From: CAUZIR01 sp034421295
GTDB lineage: Bacteria > Chloroflexota > Dehalococcoidia > Lucifugimonadales > UBA2962
NCBI GenBank assembly: GCA_034421295.1
Contig: DAOUKM010000010.1
Span: forward strand, 1 to 64,000
Length of the DNA: 64,000 bases
Direction: 5' to 3'
In this document: piece by piece, positions 34,193-42,657 of the stretch
Position numbering within the stretch: position 1 is the stretch's first letter
How the letters are laid out: each line of letters opens with the position of its first letter
Position numbers and translations under genes: made by a program
Notes under the pieces: model-generated
What the model was told of the DNA's origin: nothing
The model's input: the letters and a program-made list of their open reading frames with translations, nothing else
The model's database searches: none

Positions 34193-35908
34193 ATGGCCCC
34201 ATCGAAGCGGCAACTCATTGACTCCCTCAGCCGGATGCCGTTCGTCGAGACGCTGGAGTTGGCGAGCATCCTGGGAGAGCCGACTACGAGCGTACACCGA
34301 GGCCTGATCGAGCTCTTGTCAGGCGGCATCGCCGCGCGCGTGAGCCATGGCACCTCCCAACTCCCTTCGAGCCACAGGTACTACCTGACAGCCCGGGGCA
34401 TCGGGGAGGCAGTTGGCATCCTCGGCTTTCGGACACCATCTGACTTTGTCCACGCCTACCCGGTGTCCAGGGAGTGGCTCGCGCTGCTCATCCGCCGGAT
34501 GGACGCGGTTGCATCGATATACAGACTGGCCGCGACGCTGTCTCCCGGCGAAGCCAGGCTACATACGCACGTGGAGTTTCACCGCCGGGGCTGCCTAGAC
34601 GCGACGATCACACTCCCCGACGGCCGCTGGGTCGGCGTCGTGCGCCAGGGCCCCGCGCTCAGGCGCCGATCGCTCAACGACCGTCTCAGGGCCATAGCCG
34701 GGTTCGATTACTCGCGCTATCCCGACACTGTCCTGATCCTCACGCCAAGCGCCTGGGAGCAGGGACTGGCTTCAAGGTTCTGCAAGGACCGGCGAATGAA
34801 CGATGCCTACGTCGCGGTGGAGTCGAGGGAGACGCTGGAGAGGCGGGACCTTCAGGTCTGGCGGGAATCCTCCAGGCTGTTCGGCGGGCACTACTTCACC
34901 CTCAAGACCCTGTGCCCCCAAGGCGATCCAAAGGCCGGGACGCCGCGCACCGAATCAACTGAGCGCAAGCGGGCCTCGATACCCGACCCCGAACGGATGG
35001 TGAAGGCGGCGCCGACGTTCGGCATCACGCCGGCTGAGAAGCGCGCTCTGGACCTTGTGACCGACCATCCGATGATCCCCCGTCAGCACCTCGCCCTGTG
35101 GCTCGGAGTGTCGGAGGGCCGGGTCAGCCAGATGATGCGGAGCCTCGTCGATACCTGGCGCCTCGTCCAGTGCCGTGGGAAACGGGGCCGAAGACGCTAC
35201 ACGCTGGGAGCTGAGGGCATCCGCTATGTCACCCACAGGGACCGCGCCCAGCTCCCGACCAACAGGGGCATATGGAGCACCTGCGTAACAAGGGACCGAA
35301 GAGGACGCCCGAGATACGTTGGCCATCGCATTGACACTTGGAGGCGCCAGACGAAGCACACGGACGGGATCACATGGTTCCTCTCGAAGCTGGCGACGGA
35401 GGCACGGGACGCGCCTGACAGCGAGTTGCTATGGTCTGTCCCGACCGCCAAGACAGACCGCGCCTTCAACTGGGGCAGGGCGGCGATAGCCCCGGATGCG
35501 GTTGGGAAGATGCTGGCCGGAAACCTCGAGGTGCCGTTCTACCTTGAGTACGAACTGCGGACGCGTTACCCCAGGGGAGTTACGAGACGGCTGAAACCCT
35601 ACATGCGGTACTACTGGTCCAATGCCCCGGAGAAAGACCAGCCCCCGTTTCCGACCACGCTCTTTGTCGTGGACACGCATGAAGTCGAGGAGACCTTCAG
35701 GAACACGGCTGGCGCCATGAGCCAGATGACGCATCCGATCCTCGTGTCCTGTAGGCCGGCACTGCAAGTGGAGGGGATACTCGGACGGTCCTGGTACCCC
35801 CTCTGGGAGCGAGCTTCGACCCGCCTGCGGTTGTCAGAGCTGCGGGCCTATCGCTGGGACTCTCTCCGTCACCGGATGATTTCTGCAAGGGTAAGAGATG
35901 CTGCCTGA
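34193..35908 (+). CDS. Double winged-helix protein, replication-relaxation-like
   Basis: 571 residues. Two winged-helix units are visible: residues about 5-75 (VETLELASILGEPTTSVHRGLIELLSGGIA) and about 280-350 (LDLVTDHPMIPRQHLALWLGVSEGRVSQMMRSLV). Each is followed by beta-rich segments, the first with GRWVGVVRQGP. The arrangement resembles the replication-relaxation family of integrative elements and plasmids, whose members bind DNA near transfer or replication origins. Function here is inferred. The start is the ATG giving MAPSKRQLIDSL. The gene overlaps the next small frame by 11 bases. Confidence 0.6.
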   Translation: MAPSKRQLIDSLSRMPFVETLELASILGEPTTSVHRGLIELLSGGIAARVSHGTSQLPSSHRYYLTARGIGEAVGILGFRTPSDFVHAYPVSREWLALLIRRMDAVASIYRLAATLSPGEARLHTHVEFHRRGCLDATITLPDGRWVGVVRQGPALRRRSLNDRLRAIAGFDYSRYPDTVLILTPSAWEQGLASRFCKDRRMNDAYVAVESRETLERRDLQVWRESSRLFGGHYFTLKTLCPQGDPKAGTPRTESTERKRASIPDPERMVKAAPTFGITPAEKRALDLVTDHPMIPRQHLALWLGVSEGRVSQMMRSLVDTWRLVQCRGKRGRRRYTLGAEGIRYVTHRDRAQLPTNRGIWSTCVTRDRRGRPRYVGHRIDTWRRQTKHTDGITWFLSKLATEARDAPDSELLWSVPTAKTDRAFNWGRAAIAPDAVGKMLAGNLEVPFYLEYELRTRYPRGVTRRLKPYMRYYWSNAPEKDQPPFPTTLFVVDTHEVEETFRNTAGAMSQMTHPILVSCRPALQVEGILGRSWYPLWERASTRLRLSELRAYRWDSLRHRMISARVRDAA

Positions 35909-36137
35909 AATCAGGGTGTTTGCCCTCCCTGTCGGCTGGGAGTTACAAGATGGCACGATCGGGCAGCTCTACAGGATGTTCGGAGAGCGACTCTTCAGTA
36001 GGCACGCCTGCACCACCTTGTGTACGGCTGACATGTCGGGTGACTGGTCAGGGGCCAAATGCACCGGTTCTTGGAATCTCGAGCTAAAGCAAACACTCAG
36101 TCTTGCACGCGTTTTCATGGGCTCTTGTGACAGATGA
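35898..36137 (+). CDS. Small hypothetical protein
   Basis: 79 residues, overlapping the end of the winged-helix gene by 11 bases and the start of the next gene by four (ATGA). This spacing pattern, typical of coupled genes, is the main support. Composition is mixed with four cysteines; no family recognised. It could also be a chance frame. Confidence 0.4.
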   Translation: MLPEIRVFALPVGWELQDGTIGQLYRMFGERLFSRHACTTLCTADMSGDWSGAKCTGSWNLELKQTLSLARVFMGSCDR

Positions 36138-36625
36138 CGCGTCAGGCGGAAACAGCCACCTGGGAGTGGGAGGCCTCGGCGAAAATAGGCCGCTGGATCA
36201 CGAAGTCACAGGCGGTGCGCGAACTCGGCATATCCCTGTCCACGCTTGACCGGCATATCAAGACGGGAGAAGTGGAGGCAGTAAGGCAGGACCGTCGGGT
36301 CTACGTGTTGGTCAGAGGGTCGGAGGACCCGAGCGACGAGGTCTTGTTGGACCGCGCCTGGGACCGGATTGACGGATTCAAGTCGGAAGTGTTTAGGCTG
36401 AAGAAGGCTGCCCTGAAGCTGGAGATGGAGCGGGACGAAGCCCTGGATGACATGATTGCGAGCAAAGATCAAAGCCATGCCCTGCTGAAGAGCAACGGAG
36501 AACTACTGAACGACTACGAGAAGATGAAGCGACTGTCAATCGGGCTGGGTCTGGCTGTGGTCATGTTGCTTGTGTTTCTAGTCGCCGTTCTCCTCCAGCA
36601 GGTTGGCGTGTTGATCTTAGGGTAG
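36134..36625 (+). CDS. HTH protein with coiled coil and C-terminal membrane anchor
   Basis: 163 residues: an N-terminal MerR-type HTH (ITKSQAVRELGISLSTLDRHIKTGEVEAVRQDRRVYV, residues about 22-60), a charged coiled coil (about 80-130), then a C-terminal hydrophobic helix (LAVVMLLVFLVAVLLQQVGVLIL). So it would tether DNA to the membrane from the cytoplasm. Similar small tail-anchored HTH proteins occur near replication genes of plasmids and integrative elements. A role in segregation or regulation of the island is an inference. Confidence 0.65.
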   Translation: MTRQAETATWEWEASAKIGRWITKSQAVRELGISLSTLDRHIKTGEVEAVRQDRRVYVLVRGSEDPSDEVLLDRAWDRIDGFKSEVFRLKKAALKLEMERDEALDDMIASKDQSHALLKSNGELLNDYEKMKRLSIGLGLAVVMLLVFLVAVLLQQVGVLILG

Positions 36626-36771
36626 GTTGTCTTCCCTGCCGGCATGGTCTGTCTGCGGTCAGGACGCCCTTAAAGTCCTAGGGGCACGCCCGATTCCAAG
36701 CCGCGTGCTGCGCTCCCTGTAGTAGCGGCCGATCTTAGCCGTGACCGCCGGTCAAGTGATCCGCTTCCACT

Positions 36772-39700
36772 ATGACTATCGGCGTGTCGCTCGGTAAATC
36801 CACGTCTCCGTCCAAGCCTATCTTGCGCGATGTCACCAGCGGGTTCATCATCTTCGTGACTACCGTCGCACTCCCTGAGTCTTGTTGTTTGTCCTCTAAG
36901 AATGACGCGGTGGTCTATGCTTTTGCAGTTCCTCCCGATTCATCGCATGTGGAGGCGTTACCGGATTCAGACACTGACCCTATACCAAGGCGAAGAAATA
37001 GCAGAGTCAAAATGACCGAGAGACATGGTTCGATAGCAACGCCGAGCTGTCCTTCCTGTGAAGGGCCGATGATTCTCCGCACGAACAGGAGAGATTCAAG
37101 CACCTTCTACGGATGTCGAAGGTATCCTGCGTGCAGTGGGACTCGGGACATCGGTTCGAACTCAACAGCATCCCAAGTCGAGGACGCTTCGGATTCATCC
37201 GCTCAATTCAGAGTGCTGTGGAATGACGCCACGCTGGATCGGACAGGGTGGCAGTGTAGATACACGATGGCCGGTGGAAGACTGCGTTCCTCCCCATCAC
37301 TCATGGAAGTATCGAGCGAGTTTCGCCAATGCTGGATCGCTCGCACCCAAGGGACGTTCATCGCTGCAGACTCGGTGCGCAGAGTGACGGGGGCGATCAG
37401 GAAGCTCATTCAGAGGGGAAGTAATCCACCAATCCATCCGCACGCTGAGCGAGAACTGTTGGATTCCTGGGGGTTTGGTGGGTCCGTCCGCCCATCAGCG
37501 TTGCCCGGGGATATCAGTGTGCGTTTGGAGCCTGACGTATTCCAGGGCTTGGCGAACGAGAGCATAATCCTGCCTGGCTTGGGCTTTGAGCGCGATGATG
37601 AGATTCTGTTTGATTCCGGCCACGAACGCCAATTCATCAGCGCTTGGGTTCCCCAGAATCTCGATCCCTGGGCACCCAGGTGGTTTGTTCCTCAGGCTTC
37701 TTTGGATGCCCTGACTGCTCCACTTAGCGGTTACAGCCCATCAGGAAGAAGGGTTGATTTTCTCGTCAGCCCCCCTTTCGGGACCCCGTTCGTCGTAGAG
37801 ATTGACGGACCGCAGCATCAAGATTCCTCCGGTCCTGACGACGAGCGAGATCAAATGCTGGCCAAAGTCGGCATTGAAGTGATCAGGGTCCCGACATCCG
37901 AGTTAGACCAGGGTGGTGGGGCGAATCTGGAACGGGTTAGGGCTCTGTGGCCTCAGATGTCGAAGGTCTCTGACAAAAGGATGGCGGACGCCGTCTTGGT
38001 GCCACCGTCGATTCATCGCCTGGTTACAGCTTTGTTGGATGCAGTGGACTTCGGCTTCCTGGGCGGTCAAAGGTGGATTGTAGAAGTGGATGGAGAACCA
38101 GACGTGGCCCCTTCCCTCCTCTGGCCCTACGTGCGGCTCTTCATGGCGATGGATCGCCTATGGGGGCCATCCATGATGCCAGAAGAAATCCTAGTGAAGA
38201 CCAAGCACGGTTGGGCACGATTCGACACAGCAGCCTCCGAACCACCTACTGCCTGGGAGCCCCATGAGATAGAGACGAACCTGATCATCCGCTTGCAGCC
38301 CCATTTGTCAGCCTTCGACAAGCTGGGGCGCGCCAACGGTGATACGCCAGAGATAGTGGTGAGGAGCGCCCATCTGCCGATTATCGTCGGCGATGACTTA
38401 TTTGAACCGGCCATGCGATCTGACCTTGATCGTGTTGACCCTCGAGATATCGAACCAGCGCTGACGGAGATTCTCCAGGCTGTTTTCGCAAAGCAGAACT
38501 TCAAAGAAGGTCAGCTTCAGGCCCTTGTGGAAATTATGGGAGGGCGCGACTGCACTGTCTTACTGCCCACCGGTGCAGGCAAGAGTCTCATTTATCAATT
38601 AGCCGGGATCTGTAAGCCGGGAAGGACCATCATCATTGATCCGTTGATCGCTCTGATTGAAGACCAACAGCGGAGCCTTAAGGAGCATGGCATAGACAAA
38701 GTAGTGGGGTTCTCGAGCTTCCAGGTGGGTCAGGGTCGGCTCGACGCCCTGCTAAGGCAGGTAGCATTGGGCGACGCCCTCTTCATCTTCGTTGCCCCCG
38801 AACGATTTCAGCAGAGACGCTTCAGAGACTCCATCAAAGCGCTCATCCAGGCCACCCCTATCAATCTAGCTGTGATCGACGAAGCGCATTGCGTTTCCGA
38901 GTGGGGGCATCAATTTCGCACCTCTTATCTGACTCTGGGTAAAGTGCTGAGGGAGGTCTGCAAGGACGCCTACGACCTATCTCCCCCGCTGCTGGCTCTA
39001 ACGGGAACGGCCTCACGAGCAGTATTGAAGGACGTTCTTACCCAACTGGCCATCTCGACGGACTCGGCGCGCTCCATCGTCAGGCCGGCAAGCTTCGATC
39101 GACCGGAGTTGGTAATGGAGACTCGTCAGTGCAGTCCGAAGGACTCTCCTTCAGTCCTGACCGGCTCTCTGCAAGCACTCCCCTCCAAATTTGGAGTCCC
39201 AGCTACCGAGTTCTTTAGGCCCCTAGCTGAGCGTACTTTCTCCGGGTTGATCTTTTGCCCACACGTCAGCGGGCAACACGGAGTCACGGAACTGCAGAGG
39301 GTTACGGGACGAGTGGTTGGTTTGCAACCGGCCATATACTCAGGCGGCTCACCCAAGGAAAGGGGGAGGGCCATCTTTGATCCTAGTGAGTGGGAACAGA
39401 AAAAGAGGGAGCTTGCCGAGAGTTTCAAAGAGAATCGCATACCGCTGATGGTCAGCACAAACGCCTTTGGGATGGGGATCGATAAACCGAACATTCGCTA
39501 TGTATTCCACTACGGACTACCGGGCTCCATGGAAGCCTACTATCAAGAGGTTGGCCGCGCCGGCAGAGACCAAGGAAGGGCCTATTGCCTGCTTATCTGG
39601 AATGAGCAAGACCGTGCCAGGAGTGACAGACTTACCATCACGGACAGCCTCGAAGACGTCCGTGAAGAATTCAACAGAGTTCGTAGGTCCGAAGATGACT

Positions 39701-40752
39701 CGATCACCCATCAGCTCTATTTCCTGTTGAAAACGTTCAAGGGTGTGGATGTCGAACTCGCAGAAATCGAACGAGTCGTAAGCGATAGCGAGTTCCGACC
39801 ATACCTGGGAAACCGAAGTACCATCGTATTGGCCAAGGGGACAAAGGAAGAAGCCGACAAACGAGAGCGGGCTCTATATCGGCTCATGCTCCTAGGGGTG
39901 GTGGAAGACTACCTAGTCGAATCGACCTTCTTGGTAAACCTCGCAAACATCTCGTCTGCAGGCATAGCCGCTGCGCTGTCCGAATTTGTCAGGCGCACCG
40001 CACCAGGTGCAAGTCGCCAAACAGTGAACGAGTTCGTCGCTCAGGCGAACAGTATGGAGATAAGACAGGCGCTCTCCATAGCCGCAAGGGAGCTCATCGG
40101 GTTCATCTACGATGTCATCGTGGAGTCGAGACGTCGCTCCTTGCGAGAGATGTACGTAGCAGTCCGTGACGCCTCCCCAGGGGGAGATGGGCTCAGGTCT
40201 AGGGTACTAGCCTACCTGACTGAAGGAGACATAAGCCCTGTCTTGGAAGCCATTGTCGAGTCTGATGAGTTCGACTACGCGGTTTGGGAGCAGGAACTGG
40301 TAAAGCTGCAAGGAGTGGACGACGCCAGGGAGCTTCGCGGCAGCTCTGCGCGACTGCTTGACTCCTTTCCTTCCAATCCAGGTCTTTTGTACGCCAGAGC
40401 CTATGCGGAGGTCCTTCATTCGGACGGTGACCTACAGGACTTCACCGCCAATTTGGAAGATTCTCTGATCTCAGCCCGGGACAGCTATGGAGTCCCGGAG
40501 AGTGTCCTTCAAGAGTTCGCAAGTCGATTGTTGACTTCTCTCGAATCTGACTCGTTCCTTGGGCTGTCCTCGGCCCTAGATGTGGCGACGCGTCTTGAGC
40601 TGGCGCCAGAGATGATTACTCGTATTGAGGAAAGGGCCTTGAGAACGCCGGGGGCTGATCCAGGCGTGCGGGTGATGGCCCTAGCAAGCAGGATGACTCA
40701 ACTGTCCGAAGACCTTGAACAGGCTAAAGGGAGTGTGACGCATGGTAGATGA
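36772..40752 (+). CDS. Zinc-ribbon / PD-(D/E)xK nuclease / RecQ-like helicase fusion protein
   Basis: Up to 1326 residues (a shorter start at 37012 is possible, just before the first domain). Residues 93-121 form a topoisomerase I-type zinc ribbon (C93, C96, C115, C121). Residues about 280-380 hold a DUF559/Vsr-like nuclease core (RVDFLV, then FVVEIDGPQHQ). Residues about 570-960 are a RecQ-type helicase: Walker A LLPTGAGKS near 600, DEAHCVSEWGHQFR near 703, and GMGIDKPNIR with YYQEVGRAGRD in the second motor domain. The last 350 residues are helical and unassigned; the RQC and HRDC domains of RecQ are not evident. It probably recognises, unwinds and cuts foreign DNA. It overlaps the next gene by 11 bases. 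Confidence 0.85.
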   Translation: MTIGVSLGKSTSPSKPILRDVTSGFIIFVTTVALPESCCLSSKNDAVVYAFAVPPDSSHVEALPDSDTDPIPRRRNSRVKMTERHGSIATPSCPSCEGPMILRTNRRDSSTFYGCRRYPACSGTRDIGSNSTASQVEDASDSSAQFRVLWNDATLDRTGWQCRYTMAGGRLRSSPSLMEVSSEFRQCWIARTQGTFIAADSVRRVTGAIRKLIQRGSNPPIHPHAERELLDSWGFGGSVRPSALPGDISVRLEPDVFQGLANESIILPGLGFERDDEILFDSGHERQFISAWVPQNLDPWAPRWFVPQASLDALTAPLSGYSPSGRRVDFLVSPPFGTPFVVEIDGPQHQDSSGPDDERDQMLAKVGIEVIRVPTSELDQGGGANLERVRALWPQMSKVSDKRMADAVLVPPSIHRLVTALLDAVDFGFLGGQRWIVEVDGEPDVAPSLLWPYVRLFMAMDRLWGPSMMPEEILVKTKHGWARFDTAASEPPTAWEPHEIETNLIIRLQPHLSAFDKLGRANGDTPEIVVRSAHLPIIVGDDLFEPAMRSDLDRVDPRDIEPALTEILQAVFAKQNFKEGQLQALVEIMGGRDCTVLLPTGAGKSLIYQLAGICKPGRTIIIDPLIALIEDQQRSLKEHGIDKVVGFSSFQVGQGRLDALLRQVALGDALFIFVAPERFQQRRFRDSIKALIQATPINLAVIDEAHCVSEWGHQFRTSYLTLGKVLREVCKDAYDLSPPLLALTGTASRAVLKDVLTQLAISTDSARSIVRPASFDRPELVMETRQCSPKDSPSVLTGSLQALPSKFGVPATEFFRPLAERTFSGLIFCPHVSGQHGVTELQRVTGRVVGLQPAIYSGGSPKERGRAIFDPSEWEQKKRELAESFKENRIPLMVSTNAFGMGIDKPNIRYVFHYGLPGSMEAYYQEVGRAGRDQGRAYCLLIWNEQDRARSDRLTITDSLEDVREEFNRVRRSEDDSITHQLYFLLKTFKGVDVELAEIERVVSDSEFRPYLGNRSTIVLAKGTKEEADKRERALYRLMLLGVVEDYLVESTFLVNLANISSAGIAAALSEFVRRTAPGASRQTVNEFVAQANSMEIRQALSIAARELIGFIYDVIVESRRRSLREMYVAVRDASPGGDGLRSRVLAYLTEGDISPVLEAIVESDEFDYAVWEQELVKLQGVDDARELRGSSARLLDSFPSNPGLLYARAYAEVLHSDGDLQDFTANLEDSLISARDSYGVPESVLQEFASRLLTSLESDSFLGLSSALDVATRLELAPEMITRIEERALRTPGADPGVRVMALASRMTQLSEDLEQAKGSVTHGR

Positions 40753-41233
40753 GGGCCGCAATCCACTGGAACTTGATGCCGTAGTGCGGAGATTCGCGGA
40801 GTCGGCGGAGGCACTTGCGAGCGTGAGGGAACAATTGCGGGTCTTGACCGAACTCCGCGAGACAGAGGAAAAAGCGAACGCCTCTCTCCAAGACTCCGCG
40901 GGAAAGGTCGCACGCTTCACCGCCGAGGCAGCAAACATCCTCAGAGGGCTGGAGGAAGCGCAGACCAAGGTGGCTGAGGTGCTCAAGAGTGGAGCAGACC
41001 TTCTCGACGGAACCGAGTTGAAGGGAATAACGGAGACTGTCAAAGCCAACTCAGAATCAATTTCCGGCGTTGACAGTCGTGTTGAGACTCTTGACTCCAA
41101 GGTAGCTGAGTTGATCGCCATGGTCGGTACTCTGCAGACTTCGATTCGGCAGGACGTTGATGGTCTGAAGGGGGATCTGCAAGACGTTCACGCAGATGTT
41201 AAGGCTCCTAAGATTGTCAAGCGTTTCTTCTGA
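40742..41233 (+). CDS. Coiled-coil protein
   Basis: 163 residues, almost entirely alpha-helical heptads rich in Glu, Lys, Ala, Leu and Val (residues about 15-150). It has no cysteine and no membrane segment, and ends in a basic-aromatic tail (KIVKRFF). It starts inside the last codons of the helicase fusion gene, so the two are translated together. It probably bridges or multimerises the helicase, Mrr or the large P-loop protein of the cassette. No family recognised. Confidence 0.7.
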   Translation: MVDEGRNPLELDAVVRRFAESAEALASVREQLRVLTELRETEEKANASLQDSAGKVARFTAEAANILRGLEEAQTKVAEVLKSGADLLDGTELKGITETVKANSESISGVDSRVETLDSKVAELIAMVGTLQTSIRQDVDGLKGDLQDVHADVKAPKIVKRFF

Positions 41234-41270
41234 AACTCTCTAAATTCCTATTGCATGATCGGAGATCGAG

Positions 41271-42173
41271 ATGGCTGTACCTACATTGGACGAACTGCAC
41301 AGGCCAGTCCTAGAGATCGCAGTCAGCTCCCCTGAACCTCTGACTCGGAAAGAATTCTTTCAGCGCTTGATCCATGTGTTCTCTCTAACCGATACCGACC
41401 TGAATGACATGGTGCCGTCGGGTGGACAGTCACGGATGCAGAACCGCATGAATTGGGCCATCACCGATCTCAAGAAGGCAGGATTGGTCAACAATCCCCA
41501 ACCTAACCAGTGGGAGATTACCCTAGAAGGGAGAGATTTCTTAGCAAGACAGCAGGGCATCATCAAGCTTTTGGACCTGCAAAGGCTGTGGCCCGGCTCC
41601 GAGGAGACTCAGGAGGATATGAATGTATCTGAGTCCAACTCCGCGGGCTCGGCCGATATTACTCCGGATGAGCAGATGGCCAGAAGTCATTCGCAACATC
41701 AAAACATGCTGTCTGACGAAGTATTGGACAGGGTGAAGGGTGTGTCACCGTCCGGGTTTGAGCACTTGGTCGTTGGACTACTATCTCGAATGGGCTACGG
41801 AGACGGCCGAGTAGTAGGCCAAAGTGGTGACCTGGGTATAGATGCCATACTCAATCAAGACGCTCTAGGACTTGAAAAAGTCTACGTTCAGGCCAAGCGA
41901 CACACAGGCAGCCAGGTGGGAGAGCCGGACATTCGCAACTTTTCGGGGAGCTTGGTCAAGCACGGCGCAACCAGAGGGGTCTTCATAACCACTTCCACTT
42001 TCAGTTCGACGGCCCGGCAGACCGCCCAGACCATCTCGTTGGGCAATCAGTTCATACGCCTAATCGAAGGCAAGGAACTGGCTGATCTCATGATCAAGCA
42101 CGGCGTCGGAGTTGTTATCGAAATGACCTACGAGGTCAAGAGACTGGACGCTAACTTCTTCACTGACTTTTGA
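41271..42173 (+). CDS. Mrr-type restriction endonuclease
   Basis: 300 residues. The N-terminal winged helix (Mrr_N, residues about 5-95) is followed by a Ser/Asp-rich linker and an Mrr catalytic domain (about 155-290) with the PD-(D/E)xK-type motif GIDAI (D191) and VYVQAKR (Q207-A-K209, the QxK form). Mrr enzymes cut methylated or otherwise modified DNA, so this gene would complement the type I system, which cuts unmodified DNA. It follows the coiled-coil gene by 37 bases. Confidence 0.92.
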   Translation: MAVPTLDELHRPVLEIAVSSPEPLTRKEFFQRLIHVFSLTDTDLNDMVPSGGQSRMQNRMNWAITDLKKAGLVNNPQPNQWEITLEGRDFLARQQGIIKLLDLQRLWPGSEETQEDMNVSESNSAGSADITPDEQMARSHSQHQNMLSDEVLDRVKGVSPSGFEHLVVGLLSRMGYGDGRVVGQSGDLGIDAILNQDALGLEKVYVQAKRHTGSQVGEPDIRNFSGSLVKHGATRGVFITTSTFSSTARQTAQTISLGNQFIRLIEGKELADLMIKHGVGVVIEMTYEVKRLDANFFTDF

Positions 42174-42185
42174 GCGAATCGGGGC

Positions 42186-42586
42186 TTTCAGGGATTTACA
42201 AGAGCCCGCAAGGTCCGGCTCCAGAATTGGTACAGCTTCTCGTCAGGTCACTCGGGTGCAAGCTATAGTGCCGAGTTCAACCGCGATGACAGCATCAATG
42301 TCAGTCTGTGCATAGACCAAGCTGACAGAGAATCGAATTAGGATGTGCTGATCGCCTGCTGCAAGACATACCCTCCATCGAATTGGATCTCAGGAGGTCT
42401 CTAGCGTGCCAGCGGATGGGCGATCCAAGGGCCTGCAAGATCGCCGCCGTGCGGACCGGATCCATGATTGATGACAATGAGGCTTTGGAGGATCCCCAAG
42501 AGTGGATGATGGACAGACTGCCGGCCCTTAAGGGCATCTTGGCCTCACTGTTGGGAGGGAGCGATCTCGATCAGTTCCTATTCTAG
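42186..42586 (+). pseudogene. Decayed DUF4268-domain gene
   Basis: The first frame reads RARKVRLQNWYSFSSGHSG and YSAEFNRDDSINVSLCID before a TAG at 42339-42341. A second frame, after a shift, continues with CKIAAVRTGSMIDDNEALEDPQEW. Together these match DUF4268 (W-x-S-F-x-S-G-x-S-G ... RIAxYRxGxIDDxxEALxExxxW). The domain is common next to or fused with restriction and PD-(D/E)xK proteins. It has lost its N-terminus and is split by a stop and a frameshift, so it is a dead gene between Mrr and the large P-loop gene. Confidence 0.72.
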
Positions 42587-42657
42587 TCGGTGTCAAAAAT
42601 CAACTAGCAGAAATGGATTGAACACATTGTAATCGTACTACTACGTGGTGAGGCTTA

